Below are positions 31,865-42,755 of a DNA stretch of 64,000 bases, one piece after another. The notes beneath the pieces were generated by a model. The model was not told where the DNA came from and made no database searches. It saw nothing but the letters and a program-made list of their open reading frames with translations. Source of the DNA: Mytilus trossulus (taxonomy: Eukaryota; Mollusca; Bivalvia; Mytilida; Mytilidae); assembly GCF_036588685.1 (NCBI RefSeq), contig NC_086378.1, forward strand, positions 35,503,578-35,567,577. Reading direction: 5' to 3'. Position 1 is the first letter of the stretch, and every line of letters begins with the position of its first letter. Made by a program: the position numbers and the translations under genes.

Positions 31865-33905
31865 AAACGTCGCACGATACTGGTGTCACCTAACGTTACA
31901 CTCTCAAAGACGTAAGACAAAATAAAGACGTTGGAATACATGTTGTTCAGATGGCTTTTTACAATAAATTTTATAAAGGATCGATCTTTTTCCCTAAGAA
32001 AGGATTTTTTCTTATATAAAAGATGTTAAGGGGGCTCGCGGGTCTAAATAATTGTTTTTATTTAATATAGGATATACCTATATTTTTCTATAAACGAACT
32101 TTAACTTATTCTTAATAGAAAAATGAAATAAAAAAATGGGGTCACCGTTCATTTACGCTCACTATCTGCCTTCGAAAGAAGCATACATTTTTGTTAATGT
32201 CCTTTTTTTTCTGTTGAACTAATAGGAGAAATATCGGTTATATCGAAATAAAAAAAGAACTAAATTACAGAAATCGCTTAAATTTTACAATTATTTAGTT
32301 CTTGTACAGCTTATTCGAAAACAACAATAAAAAATATAGGTCACCGATGAGTTAACAAAGATATTTCAATTTTAATACCAAAAAATAGCATTTTTGCACC
32401 AAAGGAAGATAATTTGGAGCTTTTTCAGTGATATCAACACTTTAAAAGTCACCTGGGGCCAACAGGAATTGATTTTTCGGAATGAATTTTGGATCATATG
32501 ATAAAGTAACAACTACTTAAGGAAGGGAATAAAATTTGTAATGAATAATTAAAGTTGTTTTTTTTCGGAAAATCTTATACCCGCGAGCATCCTTAAGCTT
32601 TAGTTTTATTAACAAATTAAAAATAAAAAAGTAACTTGAATGACTTGAATTAAAACCATTTAATTATATACATTTTAATTAATCGATTTCTTTTTTTTAT
32701 GGATAAACTATGCACTGCAAATGCATTCATTTTTGCACTCCAGAATGTCGAGACATAAGGACTACGGCATATCTAGCATGGCAGTTCTGCACAAATATAT
32801 GCAAGGGAATTATATAATTAGCGGGAACAATTATTATAGCTGCTTTTTTCTATTAATTTGCATTAAAGCGGATCCGACTATTATAGTACGGAAAACACTT
32901 CATTTCCGCGAGGAATTCTCTCCCCACCCCTTCTTTGTGAATCGGTAGAACCTCAAACTAAAACATTAATTTCAAGTTTTCTTATTAAGCAATAAAATAA
33001 AAAAAAGCCGTATTCTAAATCGTCTTTGACAACCGCAATCATGACAATTAGACGGAACGTTAGAATCATATTTTATTTAATAACGTCAAAATCGTATGTG
33101 GGGACATTGTATCGGACATTTTAGTTTTATCTGATATCTTGTATATAAGTTTTAATTTATGGGAATTTGATATCAAAATAGAGATAAATGTTTGTACTTT
33201 TATCCATTATAAAAAAAATTATGTAGCGAATGGCACTGTATTAAATAAACATCATGAAAACACAGAAAACGTAACCCTACGTTTAATTTGGTTTGAAGGG
33301 GACAAAATGTCGGACATTGCTAATCAACTCGAATAAAAAGAATTTGTTTTAAAATTTCCTGATTATTGCATGAGGCGAGAGTGTGATCTTTGTACAAAAT
33401 ACTAGTATAAGAATTATTTACTTTCGACAGGAGGATTGCTCTGGAAATTCCCTTTTTGGGACAGTTTTTTTAAAAATTACGGCAACATTTCGTGCATGGG
33501 ACACATAATTTGTATCATCTTGAACCCTTTTCTTATATTTCCGTCTTTTCGAGAGAGAAAAATCGACATTACGCCATCGCCCACTTATAAATTGTTTGTT
33601 CTAGACAAATATTTATATCGTTTGGTAAAAATTTTATATGTTTTTACGGTATTCAGAATTTCACAAAACTAAAAGTGTAGCGCGGGACAAGGAACTCATA
33701 TTGCAAAATAAAGGTTTTATTGAGTTTTAATTAATGAAAATGGTCTGTAACCTATACAAAATTGCAATAATCTGAAAGAAGAATTTAAAAGCTTTAAAAT
33801 GATATATACCACTTTATGATATCATTGTTTATGGTTAAAAATTAACAAGATGAATGTGCCTTGTCTGTGATTTCACCAAAGTAACACCAGTAGCGTGCGA
33901 CGTTT
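31865..33905. mobile_element. 2.0-kb DNA element with 25-bp inverted ends, nested in copy B
   Basis: The ends read AAACGTCGCACG(A/C)TACTGG and TGT(C/T)AC, 23 of 25 positions matching between left and inverted right end. CAAAG flanks both sides (31860-31864 and 33906-33910). The uninterrupted site in copy A reads CCAAAGCATTT (complement near 6370), confirming insertion with a 5-bp duplication. A 3-bp AAA duplication with the ends one base longer fits equally well. The open frames inside (32721-32948, 33139-33336, 33436-33672) are not recognisable, so it is non-autonomous. Superfamily unknown. Confidence 0.75.
32030..32592. mobile_element. 563-bp TTAA-flanked MITE, innermost layer
   Basis: TTAA lies at both edges (32026-32029 and 32593-32596). 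The left end GGGGGCTCGCGGGTCTAA matches the complement of the right end, GGATGCTCGCGGGTATAA, at 15 of 18 positions. A TTAA target site is typical of piggyBac-like and some other cut-and-paste families. No coding sequence is present. Confidence 0.75.
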
Positions 33906-34412
33906 CAAAGCATTTAAAGCAAATCTGACATGGAGTTATCAGGTCAAGATCTATCTGCCCTGAAAATTTCAGATGAATCGAACAATCCGTTGTTGGGTTG
34001 CTGCCTCTGAATTGGTAATTTTTAGGAAGTTTTGCTGTTTTTGGTTATCTTGTATAATATTATAGATAGAGATAAACAGTTAACAGCAATAATGTTCAGC
34101 AAAGTAAGATTTACAAATAAGTCAACACGACCGATATGGTCAGTTGAACCCTTTAGGAGTTATTGCCCTTTACAGTCATTTTTTTTTTATGTTTCATATT
34201 TTTGGTAAATTTTTAGAAAATATTTTCCACTGTTATTACTGAACCAAGTTCATTATAGATAGAGATAATTGTAGCAACAAGAATGTTCAGTAAGGTAAGA
34301 TCTACAAACACATCACCATCATCAAAATTCACAATTTTGTTATGAATTTATCTGTGTCCATTGTTTAATATGCACATAGACCAAGGTGAGCGACACAGGC
34401 TCTTGAGAGCCT

Positions 34413-35117
34413 CTAGTTTTGTGATACACCCCCTTGCAGTTAAAACCAAATCGTAAGAATCAATTTCATTTCAAATACATATGAATGAAAAAGATATGAG
34501 TTAAACGTTAATGACCATCATGGAAAACCATAAAACTAAAATTCGAAAGCAGCACGCAGTTAACAACGAAGAACATTTGTTGTCTATGCACATTTATTAT
34601 TACATCCTTTCACTACTGCAGATGCAATAGGTAACACAGATCGAATCCCGTACGTGTCTGGCACATCGACTCCAATCTTACTTGAGTGTCAAACGAAACT
34701 GCCGATAGAACTATGCTGAACACCCCAGCAAATATTAATGACTATTCGTAACATCTATTAAATCGTATTGCTTTTGTCGTAGAGATAAACGGTAATTGTT
34801 TTCAGCAGTATGTCCCTCTTCATGTTGACCGAGGCCTTACTTAGCTTATCTTCGTGACTTTAAATGGTAAAATGTTTATGAAAACTGTCGGAGGTATTTT
34901 TTAGTTTGTTTTTTAGTTTTGTTATAACTATCCCCTGTGTGTAAGGAGAGGTAAATCACTCACAAATATATCCTTTATATGCCTTGCCCAAACAAGAGGT
35001 GTTTGCTGTTGTTCCTTATTGTGTATCCTTAATATTGTTTTGATATAAATCAGTCCAGCGGTTTTCTGTTGTTTGCTATGGTGTGTTGTGATGGTTTACC
35101 TTAACGTATTGTAATTT
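34413..35117. other. No gene or recognised repeat
   Basis: A short CGAATCCCG-containing stretch near 34644 recalls a tRNA B box, but no matching A box or clover leaf is seen. Confidence 0.35.
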
Positions 35118-35166
35118 GGATGGAGAGTTGTCTGATTGGCAATCATACGGCCAAATCTCTTTATAC
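35118..35166 (+). repeat. Family R 3'-end fragment
   Basis: GGAGAGTTGTCTGATTGGCA then ATCATACGGCCAAATCTC, a very short 3' tip. Similar tips lie at 36520-36565 (GTTGTCTGCTTGGCAATCAT) on the same strand. Confidence 0.55.
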
Positions 35167-35351
35167 AAGAACCTATTAACCACCATTTTGATAAAGATAG
35201 ACTTACTGGAATCCAATTTGACCAATTTAGAGAGGTCAAAGTCGTTGAAACACCAATTACTGATATAAATTCACCTCCACAGTTCAGTAGCAATGATGTT
35301 TACAAGATGAAACTGCTGAAGTTGGTCTCCTCATCTCTCTTAAAAGTTACA

Positions 35352-35450
35352 ACAGGCACTCGTCTCAGAATTTTCCCCCTATATACCTTTATATAACACT
35401 TGTTATATTAAGGTATATAGGAAAAATGTTTCCGAGACAAGTGCCTGTGC
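35352..35450. mobile_element. 99-bp palindromic MITE with 8-bp target duplication, copy 1
   Basis: ACAGGCACTCGTCTCAGAA at the left pairs with TTTCCGAGACAAGTGCCTGT at the right. The interior folds through CTATATACC/GGTATATAG and TATAACA/TGTTATA. AAGTTACA flanks it on both sides (35344-35351 and 35451-35458). A second copy with its own 8-bp duplication is at 48441-48544. The 8-bp duplication suggests a hAT-like or similar transposase acting in trans. Confidence 0.85.
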
Positions 35451-36569
35451 AAGTTACAGAAACTTCTGGTTTGCAAGCCTTGTAATGTTGTCAAACTGAC
35501 GTTTACAGCACAACATTTTTCTTTAATCATATGCACACAAGCTAACCGAAAGAACTAGTCTGATCAATCTCAAGCTCTTTTTACATGAAAGCATGAAAAC
35601 TGCAAACTGAATGAAATAGTTTTAAATTCGCAGGAAAGTCCATGGGACACAGATTATGTCCCCCCCCCACTTTTTTTGCCCATCATATAAAGGGTCACAA
35701 ATGATGAACTGTATGAAGTGACAATATCCAAAATTGTCCTAGATCAGAGTTTTGTGGTAATAAGTATTGTGTATAAGTATCATAACATTTGGCTGAGACA
35801 AACTAAAGGTAGAGAACAGAAACAAAGAAATCAGCAATTTTCCATATGTATCTTTAGAACAGTTGAAGTGATCCCAACAAAATTCAAACTTGATCTGTAA
35901 TTTGTGGTAATAAGCGTTGTGTTAAAGTTTCATAACAAATAGCTAAAGTTTGAGAATGAAAACAACTTTTGAACATAGACAGACATCAGTAAAACGTGAT
36001 GCACCCTCAGCTACAACTGGGGCTTAAATAAAATAGACTTCATATTGGAACAGATAAGACCTATATGAACTCTGCTTCCTACTTCTGTTGATGAAACAGG
36101 TGTTTTTCCAGAATAAAAATACCCTGAATATAAATTTGTGCTGTTTGCTGATATAACACTAGAGGCTCTATTGAATCTTAGTCCTATGTAATAAAAAAAT
36201 AATCATAACAAACTTTCTTTAATATATATTGCTTATTATTTTTTGTTTTACAACTTCTTGTCATCTACTGTTTTAGCCAAAACCACATCTGACAATTTCA
36301 TCTTTGCTGAACTATATGCTGATCTTGTTTTGCTATCATGTTTTCTTCTAAAGTTCCTATCTATAATACTCAAAATTAAAGGCAAGAACACTAAAAATTG
36401 GCATATAAGCTAATAAGGTTATTAGCTTTGAAATTGTTTCACATTTTTCATGTCAGGTTTCTTTTTTTCATCGATGGAGACGGCTAACCTTTGATTGCCT
36501 ATTTCAAAATTATTTGAACTCTCATCGATAGTTGTCTGCTTGGCAATCATACCAAATCTCTTTTTTTTT

Positions 36570-39500
36570 TATTGTATCGCACTGGAGTCAATGAGCAGAA
36601 TTTGTTACGTGTTGAGTCTTTGAGCTGAATTTTTATCATGCTTGTTCATAAGGTAACAGCACAAAGAAAGACCAATTTTTCAGACTCAAAGCCATCAAGG
36701 CCTTGATAATGCTCCATGCCTAACAGAAAGGCAGAAAGCATCAATTTCGAAAGTCTTGTTTCATACCCATGACTTCTATCACACTGGACATTAAAACGAT
36801 CTGGTTTTTTAGCTTTTTCAAAAGAGAATAAGAGTTAATTATATATAAAAATTTTAATACCAGATCTCTGGAACAACAAGTTTTGACTTGTAATGCTGTG
36901 GTATATCAATATCACAGTTATCAAGTTATGCCACAATTCTGAACACCTTTCAATGATTCAACATATGTATGGTTTTAGCTATGAAGTTATGAATACAAAT
37001 ATTACAGAAGAAATAATAAACTTGTTCATATATAACTACACACAGATAAGATTAACTAATACTTCAAACAGATTTGTAAGTCATTTAATGACCAAGATAC
37101 ATGTATGTAAGCCTTATAATAGAACACTTTGTCTGATGTCTGCATAGCAGGCATGAAATTCTAAACTTTCAGGAAAGGGACTAAAAATAGGCATACGATT
37201 ATAATGAAAATGTCATGAATAAATAATAAGATAGTCTTTCTTTTCATATCCAACATGATTTGGTACAATGTAGGTCAAAATCATAATGATGACAAAAAAT
37301 TCCTGAATTACACTTGAGTATTATTAATCATATCAGTTCGACACCAAAAAAAGAAATTTTATCATAAGGCTTACAATTGTATAAGCATGCTATAACTTTA
37401 GTTTATAAATTTTGTAGGAAGTCTTAAAATAATACAACTCAGGTCGATTTTCATTTCAATCACAATGTGAAATGGTGCAGCTTGGGCAAGTTATCTAATT
37501 TACCATTTGGTCCCCTGTAGAGAAGAAATTCCAATTTCCTCTAAAGACTTTCATACAATATCATTGAAAAATGATTTCAGGATTTCATTCAATTCCTGTA
37601 CAAATTATAAGGTACAATTTGAGTAAGCTGCATGAGGTTGATTTTAAATGACGAAATTCACCTGAGTTATAATATTTTTAAGTTACACATGCATACATAT
37701 CCTACATCAATTTTTAAACTATGATTATAAAATGACAGTTAAAAAATGATACAGTAGGATCGAGATCATAATTATACATGGAAATGAATGCCATTTTGTG
37801 TAGTTATGAATGTTCTGAAGTTAACACGGTCTGAGATCAACTATTCAACTTGGCAGGGATGAAAGATGAAATATTGAATTAAGTATTGATTAATAATTCC
37901 AGATGAAAATATTTTGGCAAAAAACTTAATTTGGACAAAAAGCAGATGACATTTAAACCTATTATATTAAACCTGAACATCACAAGAAAAATCTGTGAGA
38001 AACATTAGGTAATGACAGCAAGGTTTCAGATAGAGAATCGATTTGATAGAACATTTGAATATAGATCTGTCAACCTAGTATTAGCCCTATTTACTTTGTG
38101 TATTCAGTCTGAAAAAGGTTGTGAACAGTCATGTTCCATTACTAAATCCTACATTTATGACAAGAGACAATTTCTCAATTTTCATACTTTTAGGTTTAAA
38201 AGAAGATTCCCGACAAAGAAACTACCTCGAAATTTCTTTGTTTTTTAAAATGGTGGTTTCTAGTCTTCAATCACCTCATAAAATCCCCCCTAAAAAGTGT
38301 TTGAAATTTCAAATTTATATTCAGCCCAAATAGGTTTCAAATTAACATAAATGATATCCCATAAGCACTATCTTTCTTAGAGGTATTGAAATAAAATTTA
38401 ACAAGCAAATTAACAAAAACAATTGGATTCTGATGGTTTTGTTCGTGCAACAGTAGAAATAGTTAGAATAATGAAATGAGAATTAAATGTTTACATGTAT
38501 GCTTATCTCAACAAATAAGCAATTCATTACAATCATATCAACAGCATTATAAATATAATAACTGAAAACTAGTTTCTCTAACAAAAAACATAAAAACAGT
38601 AAAATTGACTGACTGACTTAGGAATTATTTACTTCTATAAAATTTGCATTTAAAACTTCTTAAGTAGCCATTTGCAATTTCACTCATCAAATGAGTAGGT
38701 CAAGTCAAGGTAATTTACTGCTATGTGATGTTCAATTGTTTATTTCAAGTCTGCATCATTGCATGACACAGGAATTTGATGAAAATCCAGAAAGCTGACA
38801 TCTTAAAAAGAAAATTTGCCCCTTTCAACTTAAAAGCAACATGTGACCGTAATAATTTTATATAACTGAAATTTTTTAACAAGATAAATACTACTGCAGG
38901 ACTAGATAATAGTCTTTTAAACATTAATCAAAACCAGCACAATAAAAAAAAAGATTTTGCAACACGTAAAAATCTTTTATAATTTTGCAGATACCACTAT
39001 TGAAAACCCTTGTTGCTCAAAAAAGATTTTTTTTTATAAATACTTGGTTTTTTTTTTTAAATGTTTGAACACTTCAATGACCTTGACTTGACCTTGATAT
39101 ATAAAATGTGTCACACAACTGTTACATTCTCTCCAATAATCCACATCAAGTAAGAATGTGTCTACATAGTCCTTTGATCTAGCATTAAAAATGAAGTAGT
39201 TCCATCAAGAAATTTACAAAATACTTGTATACTTTTAAATGTAACAAATTTTGGTACTAAGACAGGTATGTTTATTTATAATCTGAACTCAAATACTGAC
39301 CAGTTTAGAGAAAGAACAAAAATACTCTTTCGAGCTTTATTAAAATTAGAGAAAGAACAAAAATACTCTTTCGAGCTTTATTAAAATTATAGAAAGATTT
39401 TTGAATACACATACTAGTTCTCAATTGATCAAGGTGACATTTCTAAGCCCTCCCAAACCATACAAGTACCATACCAATTTCTGATTACATGTATGTACAA

Positions 39501-42215
39501 TATTATTGTTTTCGAGGGAGAGTTGAAAATCAAAATGTAACTTATCATGGTGGCTTAAATTTTAAATTTTTTACATTTGTTGAATACAAGTATTTTTGAA
39601 AAACTTCAAGTGGAACCACTTCTACCATGTGAGCCCTATTTTGACCACTGAAAGTCATAAAAATAACAATACACTATTTATCAATTCATTCGTTTTTTCT
39701 CTGAATTAATGCTTAAAAGCGACCTGAAAAATAAATCTAGTTAAAGCTAAAATATTTATATTGCACCAAGTAAAAGGTTCACCATGGAAACCATCTTCCT
39801 GGACGTGTGAATATTTACAATTAATGGACAAATCATGTGATATGTTGCTGACTGAACTTTCAGAGGTCACCTGGGATAATTCATAAAATATACTTTGGAA
39901 TTCAATACACAAATTAATTTGGCAGCTATTCCATACTGCACATTTATCACAATTAATAATATATATTAATAATAAAAGAAAAACAAAAAACACAAGTAAA
40001 ACAATTATCAATGGAGGACAAAAGAGACTACAGAACCATATACTTGGATTGATTGATGGTTGCTTAATGTCCAATGGCAAATATTTCATGCATATTCAAG
40101 ACGACGCACTGCTATGAAAATATGGATGAAGCTAACCAGATTTTCAATGAAAATAGAGTAACTTTTTAAGATTAATTCATTAAATAATGTTTTAATTTTT
40201 AGAAAAACATCAAAATTGATTTTAAATTAAATTAAATCAATTCTGAAACGTTAGGATTTTTTCCCCTAATTTTAAAGGAATTGACTGATCAAATATTGTT
40301 TTGATTCAAAAAAGAAGAAAAGTACAGGAACAATGCTTGGACAGTTTAAATTTAATTCTGATCACAGTACCATCTTACAGTAGCTAATTATATCCATTTG
40401 AACAAATAAAATATAAGCATGACAGCAGAATATGAAAAGCATGTTCAAAAGCACATAAACTGTAGTCAATTTTGAAACCCATTGATCTTTTCAAAAGTAC
40501 ATGTAACAATGTTTTAAAAAGTTTGGAGTAAGATAATCTTTTCCACAACAGTTTGTACAGGGTAGTTGAAAGCTATTTCAAAATAAACATGACATTGTGC
40601 CTTCAAATGGCAGTTGTTTCTGAAAATCTGTCCTATTAGTAAATTCAAATGATATGCCAAATACGGCAAGATGGGATAAAATGAAAAGTGGCTTCCCTCA
40701 ACACATACATTTTGGAGAAAAGGCTCCCACAATGCACTTTGGTACCAGTAAATTACATTTTCCATGTTGTATACAAATCTCCAGCAATCTAAATTGAATT
40801 CATTAAAACAAAAATCATGTTTACATTAAAAAACTTTCAAAACTTATACATGTACTTTGTCAAATATTCTACTGTATCTAATCATTCTGCCATTACAACA
40901 TGGAGAAGTCATTCCATCTGGGAACAATGAACATTCAAACAACACTTAACTACTTCATTTTGTGTCACTTTTCTCTGATACAGCAGAACTACAATTATAT
41001 CCATCAATTCCATGTTTTGAAAATTCAAACTTTCAAAAAGATATCAGTATTACTTAGTTCATTTCCGGTTATTTTATAGTTTTAAATTTATTTATAGACG
41101 GATATTTCACAGAAATAGCTTGTTATTTTTCTTTCTTTTTTTTCCAAATGTTTTTTTGTCAAAAAAGAAATATAGGAAAATCACCTTCTTTTCTTGTCCA
41201 CTTATTCAAAATTTTGTTGTGTTCCAAAATAAGATCATGAATAACTGCTTTGAACTAAGTTTTGAAAGTTTAATTTTGAATCTTAGTAAAATCTTATTAG
41301 ACAAAATTAGTCATGGAAATTTGTTAATTATAAAATAAAACAATAAATTTATTCTTCAATGAGTAAAACATAATTTCAGTCATTTTGGTCTACACTCTAT
41401 TTTCTGTGCAAGTAAAATTTCTTTATATACAAAATAATTCATTCATAAATGTCTACGAACTTAATAAAACATCCAGAACTGATGGATCTATCACAATTTG
41501 CACTTTATATGCTGTGGAACTATACAAATGTCGATGAATTCACTCATCATAATATAAAACCACAAGTAAAATCGACAAAAAAACAAAATTAAAACCAATT
41601 TATCCATTAAATCAAAGAAAAAACAAACAGTGATTTCATAAATTAAGAAATAAAATATAATGTTTAATGTACTTCACCATTAGTCCTGCTACCAGTACAC
41701 TAGTATATGTCATAAATGTACTATTAACTGTCCGAGCACTTTCTTGTTTACATTTCATACCTATCACATATATATTTAAAAAGTACGTTTTTGCCCTAAA
41801 ACTTGTCATATGAAGTACATGTACATGTAATATGCAAAAATATGCTGGTAATTAAATACAGTCATGCTGCATCTGTTATCATTTTCAAGCAGGTTTAATC
41901 TTTTTCCAATGTAAGTAGCACTAAAATTACATATGGCATAAACAATAGTTTTTCCTCCCATTTAAGCATTAGTCATGTTATTGTTTAGAGTATTTCCTGG
42001 TGCGATTAAAATAAGCTCTCACATATATGTGTCATTATGATTTCCCCACAATATATATTGTGATTTTCCCTATAGCACAGATACAACCAAAGAAACATGT
42101 TCATTTCCATTAAGCAAAAAAATAAAACAATGAAGAAAAAAATATAAATACTCTGATATAAATAAAAATATCGTCTGGCCAATCAGTAATGAAATGAACA
42201 CATTTTTATTTATTA
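36570..42215 (-). other. Repeat-poor AT-rich stretch, possible long 3' UTR of the BTG gene
   Basis: 5.6 kb downstream of the BTG stop with no dispersed repeat that I recognise, unlike the rest of the window. Only short open frames occur. The longest is at 39706-40089 (minus), with a hydrophobic run near residues 20-45 that I do not accept as a gene. An AATAAA on the minus strand overlaps the region right after the stop (42205-42210), but cleavage there would leave almost no UTR. A long AU-rich UTR is therefore inferred, not shown. Confidence 0.3.
39307..39388. repeat. Exact 41-bp tandem duplication
   Basis: AGAGAAAGAACAAAAATACT followed by CTTTCGAGCTTTATTAAAATT occurs twice in direct succession without a mismatch, followed by a partial third start (ATAGAAAG). 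Confidence 0.9.
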
Positions 42216-42755
42216 CTAGTGAACCTTTGGTGCTTGATTGAATTTACTATGAGATGGCCCTGATCCTTTACCCCAAGAAAACTGCTCTGTGCTTTTGCTC
42301 TGGAAATTTTTGAACCCTTGATTTGAGCTGCCTTGTTTGGACTTTCCCTGATTGAGATTTGAGGTATGCTTCCCTTTATTTTGATGAGATTTATTTGATT
42401 TTTTCTCCTGAGATTTCTCCGGGCTTTGATCAGGTGATTTGCTGCTTCCGTCTGACGATGAACCGCTGTCTTCCGACAAGCTCGATGAGGGTTGTTCATC
42501 AGACTTCTCATTGGCTTTCCCTGCAATGCTGTTCACTTGATTCATAAACTGCTGTCTGACCTCGTTGACATGCTCGGGAGAATGCCTCACCCCATTGACC
42601 TGCTGTTCCGATGGCAATTTACGACGACTATTGCGGTGGCGGTGGTTGTTGTAGTAATTATGCTGTTGGAAACTATTGAAACCATTATAGACTAGATTAT
42701 GGTTGCTGTTGTATGGACGGGATGCAAGAGATGATCGGGTGGTAACAATATTCAC
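42216..42755 (-). CDS. BTG gene, exon 3 with low-complexity tail
   Basis: Acceptor CATTTGTAG precedes 42755. 179 codons to TAG at 42216-42218. Asn/Gln/Ser/Lys-rich with many SSSD and KSxE-type clusters. The overlapping frame at 42206-42526 is its shadow. Confidence 0.9.
   Translation of the reverse strand: MNIVTTRSSLASRPYNSNHNLVYNGFNSFQQHNYYNNHRHRNSRRKLPSEQQVNGVRHSPEHVNEVRQQFMNQVNSIAGKANEKSDEQPSSSLSEDSGSSSDGSSKSPDQSPEKSQEKKSNKSHQNKGKHTSNLNQGKSKQGSSNQGFKNFQSKSTEQFSWGKGSGPSHSKFNQAPKVH

Larger units (their letters stand above)
31611..34412 (-). mobile_element. Hairpin-ended element, copy B, split by a nested insertion
   Basis: The left end AGCTCACATGGCCCAAAGGG is a hairpin that continues GCCAAGTGAGCT. 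The right end is AGGCTCTTGAGAGCCT, also a perfect hairpin. The outer parts match copy A (5805-7139) in inverted order: CGTCCGGCGTCGTCCGTCG and GCAGCTTTTGGCTTATAACT on the left; CAAATCTGACATGGAGTTA, AACAGCAATAATGTTCAG and ACCAAGGTGAGCGACACAGG on the right. Between them, 31865-33905 is unrelated inserted DNA. Confidence 0.75.

Noticed and set aside
34640..34660. tRNA or tRNA-derived SINE promoter
   Set aside because: Only a partial B-box resemblance (CGAATCCCG); no A box at the right distance and no foldable clover leaf.
35350..35450. Intrinsic terminator or structured RNA interpretation of the hairpin
   Set aside because: Flanking 8-bp duplications and a second copy at 48.4 kb show it is a mobile element.
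39706..40089. 127-codon minus-strand frame with a hydrophobic run, as a membrane protein gene
   Set aside because: AT-driven Leu/Ile/Phe composition, no family resemblance and a position in the probable BTG 3' UTR make a real protein unlikely.
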